Below, in pieces: positions 1 through 6,419 of a stretch of DNA of 7,671 bases. Under the pieces are notes generated by a model. The model did not search any database, was not told where the DNA came from, and worked only from the letters and a program-made list of their open reading frames with translations. The position numbers were made by a program, and so were the translations under genes. The stretch's first letter is position 1. Each line of letters begins with the position of its first letter. The stretch lies in NCBI GenBank assembly GCA_964592775.1, contig CAZQFX010000136.1, positions 1 through 7,671 on the forward strand. Reading direction: 5' to 3'. The DNA comes from SURF-21 sp964592775. Lineage in GTDB: Bacteria > Actinomycetota > Geothermincolia > Geothermincolales > RBG-13-55-18.

Positions 1-117
1 CTCGGTTGCCTCAAGGTCGGGACGGCCATCCTTCGCCTCACGCCCCGGGCTATACACCGACGCTTCCCGGGCCAATCCTTCCTTTTCCTCCAAAAGGATT
101 CCTCCTCGTGCCTCCAT
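1..117 (-). CDS. 5' end of an unidentified gene (partial, runs off the left edge)
   Basis: Thirty-nine codons read leftward from an ATG at 117-115 without a stop to the window edge. An AAGGAG ribosome-binding site lies at 133-128, ten bases before the ATG, and the frame is closed by a TAG about 15 codons upstream, so this is a reasonable gene start. A TTG nine codons in, preceded by AGGAGG, is an alternative start. The visible residues are charged and hydrophilic (for example LLEEKEGLAREA) and show no signal peptide or motif I recognise. The product cannot be named. A TATAAC hexamer at 159-154 could be a -10 element, but no matching -35 is visible. This may be a chance frame, although the good Shine-Dalgarno favours a real gene. 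Confidence 0.35.
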   Translation of the reverse strand, partial: MEARGGILLEEKEGLAREASVYSPGREAKDGRPDLEATE

Positions 118-389
118 GATCGTCAATCTCCTTCTCGCCCTCTTCTACCTTAAGTTATAGGGGGGCGGGTGTCTCACTCATGTTGGATGTTGGCACGGAG
201 GGCGCGCGGATATGGGCAAGGTGACATCCACCTTTTCACTCCACCCCAGGGGCTTTCATCGTGAAGCGGAGGAATAACATACACTTTCCATTGTATTGTA
301 CATTATAGTTGCGGAGCGGTGTTAAAATAGTCCTTGCAGCTCTGAAAGTCGAGTCTTCAGGAGTTGAATTGTACAGGCGGGAATCATTA

Positions 390-644
390 ATGCGCGGGAA
401 CGGAAGCGAATCGGCCAGCACGGCCTATAAGGTCCGCATCACCAAAGGTTTTGTCGATGCCTCCTTCGGCGACGGATTCCTGGTCGAGGTATGGGATTTT
501 CGCGTGCAGAGGCTCGTATACGGTGAGCGCTACAAGGAACTCGAGCGGGCGCGCCGCCGCCAGCAGGAGATCAAGAACGACCTCGACAGCATGAGCCTGG
601 ACCGTTTCCGCCAAGCCTACTTCTCACGCCAACCCCGGGGCTGA
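390..644 (+). CDS. small hypothetical protein, 84 aa
   Basis: I do not recognise the family. I chose the ATG at 390 because GGCGGG at 376-381 sits eight bases before it; a TTG at 309 would add 27 unconvincing residues. The protein has a polar N-terminus, a middle likely to form beta strands (around residues 14-40, containing FGDGFLVEVWDF), and a strongly charged helical C-terminal half (roughly residues 43-75, rich in Arg, Glu and Gln, containing YKELERARRRQQE) that could form an amphipathic helix or short coiled coil. It has no Cys, signal peptide or membrane segment, so it is probably cytoplasmic. GC-rich third positions support coding. It stands alone, convergent to the regulator pair, with an AT-rich leader upstream at about 270-390. 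Confidence 0.55.
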   Translation: MRGNGSESASTAYKVRITKGFVDASFGDGFLVEVWDFRVQRLVYGERYKELERARRRQQEIKNDLDSMSLDRFRQAYFSRQPRG

Positions 645-817
645 AGACATCCCTTCAACCAACCCAAGCAACATTATGGGGTCCCCAAATTGAAAGGTGG
701 GGATGGTGAAGCGGGGTTGCAACGAAGCCTCTGGGGTCGGGTTTTATTGTGCAACGTGGTGGGGACGTAGCCTTTGGTGTCGGACCGGAAAAGCCGCAGT
801 GAAGACACTGAAACTCT
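645..817. other. convergent intergenic spacer with small hairpins
   Basis: This spacer separates the 3' ends of two convergent genes. It holds three small inverted repeats: TCCCCA/TGGGGA at 682-687 and 698-703 (10-base loop), GTTGCA/TGCAAC at 716-721 and 750-755 (28-base loop), and CAGTG/CACTG at 797-801 and 806-810 (4-base loop). The last lies just beyond the stop codon of the PafC-like gene and on that strand is followed by CGGCTTTTCCGG, so it could be a weak terminator. None has a good T-run, so termination is only a possibility. I see no gene here. Confidence 0.3.
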
Positions 818-1801
818 TCAGGTGCCGACCCTTTCGTACAGCGAGAGCAGGCTCTTCGTGCGCTTGAGCAATCTCTCCTTCAGCTCCGGGGGGGAGAGTA
901 TCTCGACCTCGGTGCCGTACTTGAGGAGTTCCAGCTCCAACCAGGTCAGGTTGTCGGTGTGCAAGGTGCACAGAAGCCGCCCCTTTTCCTCCCTGGCCTG
1001 CGAGAACAGCGGCTGCTCCTTCGCCCAGCGCGCCAGGGCGGCCGAGAAGCGCAGGCGGACCTCGATCTTTCCCGCGGGGGTAACGCCGTACGGCCGCGGC
1101 GAAGGCTCCTCGCCCTCCTCCTGCGGCGGCTCGAATCCCTCGGAGGTGACCGCCAGGTCCTTGATGCGGTCAACCCGGAACACCCGCGCCTCGCGGCTGC
1201 GGTCGTCCCAGGCCCGCAGGTACCAGTGCCCCATCCCGAACTCCAGGGAGAGCGGGTGCACCCGCCGGTGCGTGATCTCGTCCCTGCCGTAGGTGTAGTA
1301 TTCCATCTCCACGACGCGGCATTGCTCCGAGGCCTGCGACAGCTTCCCTATCACCTCGTGTTCCGGAGCGGGGGGGTGGATGTCCACGCTCCTTTCGATG
1401 AGTTCCTGGGATACCGCCCCCTCCTTGAGCGCCCCGGCTATCTTGTCCATGGCCGAGCTCAGGGCGGAGGAGGCGGGGGGCCCGGAAAGCCGCTCCAGGG
1501 CCTGGCAGGCCAGGTAGAGGCCCGAGAGCTCCGCCGCCGTGAACCTCATGGGGCGGGCGAAATAGTCCGCCATGCGTATGTACACGCTGTCTCCGTCTAT
1601 CTCCACCTCGATGAGGTCCGCGGGGGTGTAGTCCGGCTGGCCGCACATGAAGATGAGGTCGAGGTCGCTCATGAGCTGGGCCCGGGATACCCCGAAGACC
1701 TCGCTCAGCCGTTCCAGGGACACGCCCTGGTTCTTAAGGACATAGGGGATGAGGGAGAGCAGGCGCTGTATCCTCCCCTCCGGGTCAGGCATCGTCCCCA
1801 C
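818..1801 (-). CDS. pafC: WYL-domain transcriptional regulator, PafC-like (second of a tandem pair)
   Basis: This is a 327-residue cytoplasmic DNA-binding regulator. Residues ~10-60 form a DeoR/HTH-11-like winged helix (RLSEVFGVSRAQLMSDLDLI). Residues ~150-215 form the WYL domain, with GHWYLRAWDD at 191-200 and the conserved FRVDRI at 208-213, and ~245-325 is the WCX C-terminal extension. In actinobacteria PafB and PafC are adjacent WYL proteins acting as a heterodimeric, DNA-damage-responsive transcription activator; the WYL domain is thought to sense nucleic acid. The assignment rests on architecture and tandem order. Two starts are possible: GTG at 1801, preceded by GGAAAGG with a 7-base gap, or ATG at 1792, which overlaps the upstream stop as ATGCCTGA. 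Either way the gene overlaps its partner and is probably translationally coupled to it. No proteasome or pup gene is visible nearby, so the specific role is inferred. Confidence 0.82.
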   Translation of the reverse strand: MGTMPDPEGRIQRLLSLIPYVLKNQGVSLERLSEVFGVSRAQLMSDLDLIFMCGQPDYTPADLIEVEIDGDSVYIRMADYFARPMRFTAAELSGLYLACQALERLSGPPASSALSSAMDKIAGALKEGAVSQELIERSVDIHPPAPEHEVIGKLSQASEQCRVVEMEYYTYGRDEITHRRVHPLSLEFGMGHWYLRAWDDRSREARVFRVDRIKDLAVTSEGFEPPQEEGEEPSPRPYGVTPAGKIEVRLRFSAALARWAKEQPLFSQAREEKGRLLCTLHTDNLTWLELELLKYGTEVEILSPPELKERLLKRTKSLLSLYERVGT

Positions 1802-2798
1802 CCCCGAGCCTTTCCAGCATGCGCCGCAACCGCTCCTTTACCTTCTCCCGCGATTCCGGCGGCGAGAGCACTTCCGCGTCCTCGGCGAAGGAAAGTACCC
1901 AGTTGAGAAAGGCATCCTCGTTGCGAACCGTCAAGTGCATCGTCCCGCCGCCGTCCCCACTGGGCTCGAAGCGGTACACGTCCCCCAGGTCCCTCTCCAC
2001 CAGCCAGGCCATGCGGGGGGAGAAGCGCACGCTGGCTTCGTACTCCGATCCCTCCTCGAATTCCCACGGCAGGATACGGGAGTAGTCCTCGAGCCTGAAA
2101 TCGGGGGGGCGGCTGAACTCGGGCCCGCTCTCACCCGGAAGCGCCGGTTCCACGGCGGATTCGATACGGGAGACCCGGAAGGAACGGATCTCCTTGCGCA
2201 GGTGGCAGTAGCCCACCACGTACCAGGCACCACGCTCGAAATATAGGCCGTAGGGATCGATCTCGCGCTTGCGCGCCCTTCCCTTCCCCAGGGAATGATA
2301 GACGAAGCGCACGGTGCGCCGGCCCACCACCGCCTCCATGAGCGGGGTGAGTGACTCCAGGGGCTCGCGCTGGGGCGCGAACCTCCAGGGCGGGGAGCCC
2401 TTCCGCCCCATGCGGCTGCCGTCTCCCAGGTCGGGGCTGAGCTTGAGCAATGCGGCGGCGGCCTCGCGGGAGAGCGGCGTAACCTCCCCGGAAGAGAGCC
2501 GGTTGACCAGCAACAGGGCCACCTTCTCCTCCGCGGTGAAGGCGATCTCGGGGAGGTAATATTTCTCCTTGGGGATGCGGTATCCCGTCACCTCCTCGAG
2601 GGGGTCGATCGGTTCCACCTGGATGGGGATGCCCATTTCCCGCAGCTCGCTCTTGTCCCGCTCGAACATGCGCTTGAAGGAGGCCATGGTCGCCTGGTCG
2701 TATCCCGGGATGGAGCGGCGGATACGCTCGAGGGTGACCGGCCTCTGCGCCTCCAGGAGCATGGCGATGAGATCGATGAGCCGCTCCGCTTTGTTCAC
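1785..2798 (-). CDS. pafB: WYL-domain transcriptional regulator, PafB-like (first of a tandem pair)
   Basis: This is a 337-residue regulator. The N-terminal helix-turn-helix (residues ~1-60) contains PGYDQATMASFKRMFERDK, followed by a LREMGIPI segment. The pattern 'PGY...F+RMFERDK.ELRE.GIP' is characteristic of actinobacterial PafB proteins. The WYL domain (~147-216) carries the variant GAWYVVGY at 190-197 and FRVSRI at 207-212, and a WCX extension occupies ~255-333. The GTG start at 2798 is supported by GGGAGGG about seven bases upstream. The gene leads a two-gene operon and overlaps the start of the PafC-like gene. With that partner it probably forms a transcription factor for DNA-damage genes, as known for mycobacterial PafBC; function in this organism is inferred. 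Frame and key residues are intact, in contrast to several genes to the right. Confidence 0.85.
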   Translation of the reverse strand: MNKAERLIDLIAMLLEAQRPVTLERIRRSIPGYDQATMASFKRMFERDKSELREMGIPIQVEPIDPLEEVTGYRIPKEKYYLPEIAFTAEEKVALLLVNRLSSGEVTPLSREAAAALLKLSPDLGDGSRMGRKGSPPWRFAPQREPLESLTPLMEAVVGRRTVRFVYHSLGKGRARKREIDPYGLYFERGAWYVVGYCHLRKEIRSFRVSRIESAVEPALPGESGPEFSRPPDFRLEDYSRILPWEFEEGSEYEASVRFSPRMAWLVERDLGDVYRFEPSGDGGGTMHLTVRNEDAFLNWVLSFAEDAEVLSPPESREKVKERLRRMLERLGGGDDA

Positions 2799-2897
2799 GC
2801 TACCGCCCTCCCTACCGGCACTTCCGGGGTTTTGTCACTGGGTGGTGCTAGCATTCCTATTGTAACGGCCATACCGGGATGACAGGCAGGTTGAGCG
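2799..2897. promoter_or_regulatory. short divergent promoter region
   Basis: These 99 bases separate the divergent starts of the PafB-like gene (minus) and the small membrane protein (plus). On the minus strand TACAAT at 2864-2859 is a good -10 candidate, with CTGTCA at 2885-2880 as a -35 at a short 15-base spacing. On the plus strand TTGTCA at 2832-2837 resembles a -35, but the best -10 (TATTGT, 2858-2863) is 20 bases away. At least one promoter must lie here if the regulator operon is expressed; exact elements are uncertain. Confidence 0.3.
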
Positions 2898-3224
2898 ATG
2901 AAAGGACCGAGGCCGCTATTATTCGTAGCCGGGTTGGTGTTCGCCTCCCTGGCCGAGAGTTCGGGGCCCTTCTGGTTCCTGGCGGCGGCGGGGAGTTTCT
3001 CCTCCTTTCTCGCCCTCCTCATCCTATGCGTGAGGAACGAGGCGGAAGAGGGGCGGGCCGCGGAGAGAGGGGACACCATCACCATCTCCCTTCCTCCCCC
3101 TCTATGCTTCGAGGAGAGAGCAGGCGGTGAAGATATAGCGTCTTGCATGAAGCCTCCAGGCTGGATGTCCACTGAAACGCCTCTTCCAGCATCTGGCCGA
3201 CAGCAGAACTGCCGTGTCCCCTGA
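2898..3224 (+). CDS. small predicted two-helix membrane protein (hypothetical)
   Basis: This encodes 108 residues from an ATG at 2898, preceded by GGCAGG with a 7-base gap. The first ~46 residues hold two hydrophobic stretches, LLFVAGLVFASLA (about 7-19) and FWFLAAAGSFSSFLALLILC (about 26-45), separated by a short ESSGP turn, then a charged tail, which suggests a helical hairpin in the membrane. Codons in this first part have the GC-rich third positions expected of genes here. The last ~48 codons (3079-3224) lie antisense to the 3' end of the decayed aldolase and look less natural (several Cys, Pro and rare codons), so the original stop may have been lost or the real protein may be shorter. 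No family is recognised. It diverges from the WYL operon. Confidence 0.4.
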   Translation: MKGPRPLLFVAGLVFASLAESSGPFWFLAAAGSFSSFLALLILCVRNEAEEGRAAERGDTITISLPPPLCFEERAGGEDIASCMKPPGWMSTETPLPASGRQQNCRVP

Positions 3225-3658
3225 TCATGGCGGCCTTGTAGTTCTGGAGCAGCGGCGGCAGCTTCTCCGCCACTTCGTCCGAGCCAACGGTGAGGTCGGC
3301 CGATCACTGGGATGGTCTTGAAGTAGTACACGCCCTCGGTGTCCATGGGGACGATCTCTTCCGCGTCCATCGAAATGGCGATGGCGAAGGGCGGGTGCGC
3401 GTGCACGATGGCCAGGGCGGAGGTCTGCAGATATATCGCCGGGTGTATCTTTATCTCCGTCGAGGCCAGGGTTATGTGGCCGTCGTCCTCGCGCAGCCCC
3501 GTTTCGATAATGTCTCCCTGCACCAGGCCGGCGAGCATGGAGCCGCGGCGGGTGATGAAGATGCGGTCGCCGGCGCGTACGCTTATGTTGCCGCTGTGCG
3601 AGGAGTTGACTCCCTGCAGAAAGAGTTCCCTCCCGAAACGGGTAAATTGCTCCACCAT
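3079..3658 (-). pseudogene. class II (fuculose-phosphate-type) aldolase, frameshifted
   Basis: Class II aldolase/adducin-type enzymes are Zn-dependent and cleave sugar phosphates such as fuculose-1-phosphate. The ATG at 3658 begins a typical family N-terminus (RFGRELFLQGVNSSHSGN) followed by ITRRGSM. The expected zinc and catalytic residues are all present: E68 in LASTEIKIH, H86 and H88 in VHAHPP, and H148 in RGHGS. The frame breaks after residue ~121 (VIGR): one extra C at 3295-3294 shifts it. Deleting that base restores LTVGSDEVAEKLPPLL and a 192-residue protein of normal family length ending at 3079. As written, the upstream frame runs on as unrelated sequence to 2795. Upstream ATGs at 3676 and 3751 and a GTG at 3778 are in frame, but GGGGT before 3658 and the family N-terminus favour 3658. 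The substrate is unknown. It could be a sequencing error rather than a true pseudogene. It lies downstream of, and in the same direction as, the AOR remnant. Confidence 0.8.
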
Positions 3659-3806
3659 CCGAATACCCCGATCCATAACACGATCGCATTCGGCCGGCGC
3701 ATGTGCTTGGCTTCCCCTTGGCTGGCTTGCTTCCGTCCGCATCACGATCATACAACCGTCTGAATACAAATATATCACTGCCCGGCGAGGCCGAGTCCTC
3801 GATCCT

Positions 3807-3953
3807 CGCCCGGGGTCAGCCCTGTGTCCCGCCCGGGGTCAGCCCTGGAACGGGATTTGTCCCGCCCGGGGTCTCCCGCCCGGGGTCAGCCCTGGAACGG
3901 GATTTGTCCCGCCCGGGGTCTCCCGCCCGGGGTCAGCCCTGGAACGGGATTTG
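3807..3953. repeat. GC-rich tandem repeat, period 47 bp
   Basis: A 47-bp unit occurs at 3827-3873 and 3874-3920, and a third copy is cut after 33 bases at 3953; the aligned copies appear identical. A partial copy (CGCCCGGGGTCAGCCCTG) precedes them at 3807-3824. Each unit contains two copies of CGCCCGGGGTC, giving six in all, spaced 33 and 14 bases apart in turn. Between them CGGGA-TTTG-TCCCG forms a perfect 5-bp hairpin at 3851-3864 and again at 3898-3911. The layout resembles REP-type palindromic intergenic repeats; the GGGGTCAG core recalls repeats I associate with RAYT transposases, but no transposase is in the window. The right edge at 3953 abuts the truncated AOR reading frame and supplies its stop codon. 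Confidence 0.85.
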
Positions 3954-4428
3954 GAAGGAAAGTCCCTGCCCCTGCAGGCCCCGCGGATCGTAGGCGGGCA
4001 GCTCCAATCCTTTTCCCTGCGTGACATACTCCTCCGCGCCGCGTGCGGCAGCGAAGCGCCGCGTGCCATGCGCCAGCTCCCTTCTCAGCCCCCGCGTATG
4101 CGCAATGTCCTCCAGGAGCCGCAGTAGGGTGTCGCCGTCCCCGAAGCGCGGGCCGTTTTCGACCATTCCCATCTCCGTAAGCTCCATGCAGCAGCCCAGT
4201 GTGGAGCCGGCCGATATCGTATCCATTCCCAGCTCGTTGCAGAGGTAATTGGCGAGGATGACCCGCTCCATGTCGTCCACGCCGCACTGGGCCCCCAGAG
4301 CCCACAGGCTCTCGAACTCCGGCCCTTCCCCCCAGCCATTCACCCAGGAGTTCGGGCGGCAGCGGGCGCTCCGTCGCGCTTCTTTTCACCAGGTCTATCT
4401 CCAGCATGCCGCCCATCCATCCGGGCAT
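3933..4428 (-). pseudogene. aldehyde ferredoxin oxidoreductase remnant (internally deleted, 3' truncated)
   Basis: AOR-family enzymes are ~600-residue tungstopterin/Fe4S4 proteins that oxidise aldehydes to acids with ferredoxin. The ATG at 4428, behind a GAGGAGGAG site, starts a classic AOR N-terminus (MPGWMGGMLEIDL, then LPPELLGEWLGGR) for ~35 residues. At about 4323-4332 the homology jumps frame and position to the middle of the family: GPEFESLWALGAQCGVDD, ANYLCNELGMDTISAGST, LELPAYDPRG. The intervening region, several hundred codons in normal AORs and carrying most cofactor-binding residues including the CxxCxxxC cluster motif, is missing. After GLSF the coding sequence ends in the tandem repeat, which adds IPFQG and a TGA. 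The C-terminal domain is absent, so the product cannot be functional. The second frame alone could start at GTG 4343, but it is only a fragment. Family identification is firm from the motifs. Confidence 0.85.
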
Positions 4429-4473
4429 CGGCTCCTCCTCATATGTCGTTCGCGCAGGACCGGGGCTCTTATG

Positions 4474-4479
4474 ATTATA
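4474..4479 (-). promoter_or_regulatory. candidate -10 box for the AOR remnant
   Basis: A perfect TATAAT reads leftward at 4479-4474, about 45 bases upstream of the AOR start codon. The -35 region 17 bases further up (4502-4497, TGCCCA) matches the consensus poorly. It is probably the old promoter of the AOR gene, and perhaps of an AOR-aldolase transcription unit. The rest of 4429-4600 shows no gene. Confidence 0.35.
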
Positions 4480-4606
4480 CGTAACGCCGTCCCGCATGGG
4501 CACGGCATCCAGGCACCGGAAACCCTTATACGATGGGCATGTATGGCCATCCCGCTCAACCAACGATGAGGCCCTCAATACCATCTCCTTGATATCCCCC
4601 GAAAAG

Positions 4607-4635
4607 CTGACCCCGCTATGGGTTTTTGATATGAT
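4607..4635 (+). promoter_or_regulatory. sigma-70-type promoter for the CocE-like hydrolase
   Basis: CTGACC at 4607-4612 (4 of 6 to TTGACA) and TATGAT at 4630-4635 (5 of 6 to TATAAT) are separated by exactly 17 bases. Transcription would start near 4642, giving a leader of about 65 bases before the ATG at 4708. It lies in the AT-richer part of the divergent AOR/hydrolase spacer. It is a pattern match only. Confidence 0.5.
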
Positions 4636-4707
4636 TTAATTCCACACATCTTAGACTTGATTGTTCGCATCACGCGAGCCGGTAACTCGAAGAGGGGGTT
4701 TGTCGGG

Positions 4708-6339
4708 ATGGCAGGGTACGACCTTAAGGAAAAAGGCTCCGGTAGAACCGGCAAAGTAATACTCGCATCGACCCTTTTGTCCCTTCCCTTCCTCCCCCGC
4801 CTGGCGGCAAAGGCGGCGGAGATGGAGGGTAGGCGCAAGGGCTTCCGGATGGAGCAGTTCAAGCTGACCGCCAGGGACGGCACCCGGCTGTCGGCGGCTT
4901 TGTACGTTCCCAGCGGAGAGGGACCGTACCCGGCGGTGGTCATGGTGCATTCCTGGGCGCTCTCGCGCTGGCAGTGCCACCTCTACGCCCCCTATTTCGC
5001 CTCCGCGGGTTACGTGGTCCTCACCTACGACTGCCGAGGCTGGGGTTCCTCCAAGGGCGAGGTGCAATGCGCCGACCCCGAGCGCGAGCTCTGCGATCTC
5101 GTGGATGCCATCGACTGGCTGCTGGAGAAGAGCGGCCTCCCGCTCATGGAGGGCGCTCTCGGCGTAACCGGGATCTCCTATGGAGGCGGTCATTCGTTCC
5201 TCATTGCCATGCGCGACCCCCGGGTGAAGACGGTGGTGCCCATGGCGGGATGGACGGAACTGAAGGAGAGCCTCGTGCCCCGGGGTTCCCTGAAGATATT
5301 CTGGGGGTTGGCCCTGCTCGTCTTCGCTTCCTGGGCCACGAAGTTGAACCTGAAGAACGTCCTCTACCGCTGGACGTCCACGCTGCTTTTCAAGCGGGGA
5401 GACGTCCAGGCCTACGAGGAGGACATGCGCCGCCGCTCCTGCATCTACGACGTGGAGAAGATGGATAAGCCCATGCTCATCGTGGGCTCATGGAACGACG
5501 ACCTCTTCGAACCCAACCAGATGATGGAGTTCTACGAGAAGCTGGACGCCCCCAAGATGCTGTATATAGGCAACGGCCTGCACGGGCTCGATCCCGGCTT
5601 CGGGCCGCGCTGGGCGGGAAAGGAGATCTGGGAACTCACCCGCCGCTGGTTCGACTACTGGCTGAAGGGGGAGGAGAACGGCATCCTCTCCGAGCCCGCC
5701 GTCCGCCTCTACAAGCCCTGGAAGCGCCGGGTGGAACCGGAGGCCGCGTGGCCGCCTCCGGGCGTGAAAACCCACGTGGTCTACCTGGGCAGGGAGAACG
5801 GCTCGCTCAAGATGAGCTCCCGCCCCAAGGACGAGAGGGGGGAGTTGACGCTCAAGCCCAGCCTGCTCAGCCCGGCCACCTCCGGGCCCTCCATCGTGCG
5901 CCCCCAGGCTTTCGGCGTCCCCGTCCCGGGACCTAAGCGCGATGCGGGAGAAGGCTATTTCTCCTTCACCACCTCGCCCGCCAAGAAGGATTTCGAGCTG
6001 GTGGGCATCCCCAGGCTGCAGGTCAACATCGTGCCCCTGCACGACAAGGCCCAGATAAACGCCCTCCTCTACGATGTGCCCCCCGGGGGAGGCCTCCCCC
6101 GGCTCATCACCTACGGCACCGCGACCCTGGAGAGCCTGGTGCCGGGGCGGGAGACGGCGGTCTCCCTGGACCTGGTGGCGACGGACCACCTTCTCGAGGC
6201 GGGCCACTCCTTCCGCCTGACCTTCAGCGGCACCAATATCCCCTTCGTGCTCCCGGTGATGGGGGCGGGCGTGAAAGTGATCTACGGCGGGGAGAACGGC
6301 ACCCTGGAGCTGCCGCTCCGTGAAGTGAGGGCCGGGTGA
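4708..6339 (+). CDS. CocE/NonD-family alpha/beta hydrolase (X-Pro dipeptidyl-peptidase-like)
   Basis: This is a 543-residue serine hydrolase of the CocE/X-Pro dipeptidyl-peptidase S15 type, whose members cleave esters or N-terminal dipeptides. The alpha/beta hydrolase core spans about 48-320: MVHSW near 78-82, YDCRGWGSS at 107-115, the nucleophile elbow GISYGG with Ser157, a likely Asp264 or Asp265 in GSWNDDLF, and His292 in NGLHG. Residues ~333-538 form the beta-rich C-terminal domain typical of the family. The N-terminus has a hydrophobic stretch (about 16-30, KVILASTLLSLPFLP) that may be a signal or anchor, so export is possible but not certain. A second hydrophobic run (~195-209, LKIFWGLALLVFASW) lies in the cap region. 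I chose the ATG at 4708 because GAGGGGG sits nine bases upstream; a TTG at 4657 would add 17 residues without a clear site. The frame is intact. Substrate unknown. Confidence 0.88.
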   Translation: MAGYDLKEKGSGRTGKVILASTLLSLPFLPRLAAKAAEMEGRRKGFRMEQFKLTARDGTRLSAALYVPSGEGPYPAVVMVHSWALSRWQCHLYAPYFASAGYVVLTYDCRGWGSSKGEVQCADPERELCDLVDAIDWLLEKSGLPLMEGALGVTGISYGGGHSFLIAMRDPRVKTVVPMAGWTELKESLVPRGSLKIFWGLALLVFASWATKLNLKNVLYRWTSTLLFKRGDVQAYEEDMRRRSCIYDVEKMDKPMLIVGSWNDDLFEPNQMMEFYEKLDAPKMLYIGNGLHGLDPGFGPRWAGKEIWELTRRWFDYWLKGEENGILSEPAVRLYKPWKRRVEPEAAWPPPGVKTHVVYLGRENGSLKMSSRPKDERGELTLKPSLLSPATSGPSIVRPQAFGVPVPGPKRDAGEGYFSFTTSPAKKDFELVGIPRLQVNIVPLHDKAQINALLYDVPPGGGLPRLITYGTATLESLVPGRETAVSLDLVATDHLLEAGHSFRLTFSGTNIPFVLPVMGAGVKVIYGGENGTLELPLREVRAG

Positions 6340-6386
6340 TACCTTTCTAGCGTTTACGGAACGCGCGCTTCCTATAGGGCGAGAAA

Positions 6387-6404
6387 CCACGGATGCCACG
6401 GATG
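6387..6404 (+). repeat. 9-bp tandem duplication CCACGGATG
   Basis: CCACGGATG occurs twice back to back, 15 bases before the start codon of the next gene and next to its GAAGG ribosome-binding site (6406-6410). Short CACGGATG repeats of this kind recur between genes in many environmental genomes, in my recollection. Function unknown; it may only be slippage. Confidence 0.5.
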
Positions 6405-6419
6405 CGAAGGCACTATATT

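Noticed and set aside
291..328. Promoter for the 84-residue gene (TTGTAT, TATAGT, TAAAAT hexamers)
   Set aside because: The hexamers exist, but no pair has an acceptable 16-18 base spacing.
959..1906. Long plus-strand frame of 315 codons opposite the WYL genes
   Set aside because: It is an antisense shadow created by high GC: Arg/Pro/Gly/Leu-rich with no motif, while the minus strand encodes clear WYL domains.
2795..3290. Minus-strand frame continuing the aldolase past the frameshift to 2795
   Set aside because: It loses all family similarity after VIGR, while the adjacent frame carries RGHGS and the expected end. It is read-through of a shifted frame.
3807..3953. CRISPR array
   Set aside because: The units are contiguous with period 47; the 33- and 14-base intervals are themselves repeated, so there are no unique spacers, and no cas gene is present.
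3339..4127. Plus-strand frame of 262 codons across aldolase, repeat and AOR
   Set aside because: It runs antisense to two recognised genes and includes translated repeat (PGSALERD...), with no natural protein character.
4610..4627. Terminator-like ACCC-CGCTAT-GGGT followed by TTTT
   Set aside because: It has a four-pair stem, no plus-strand gene upstream to terminate, and it overlaps the better-supported promoter.
6350..6364. Terminator after the hydrolase gene (GCGTT-TACGG-AACGC)
   Set aside because: It has a stem of only five pairs and no T-run, so I do not call it.
5488..6399. Minus-strand frame of 303 codons opposite the hydrolase
   Set aside because: It is a shadow of the CocE-like gene, with low-complexity His/Gly/Arg/Glu composition.
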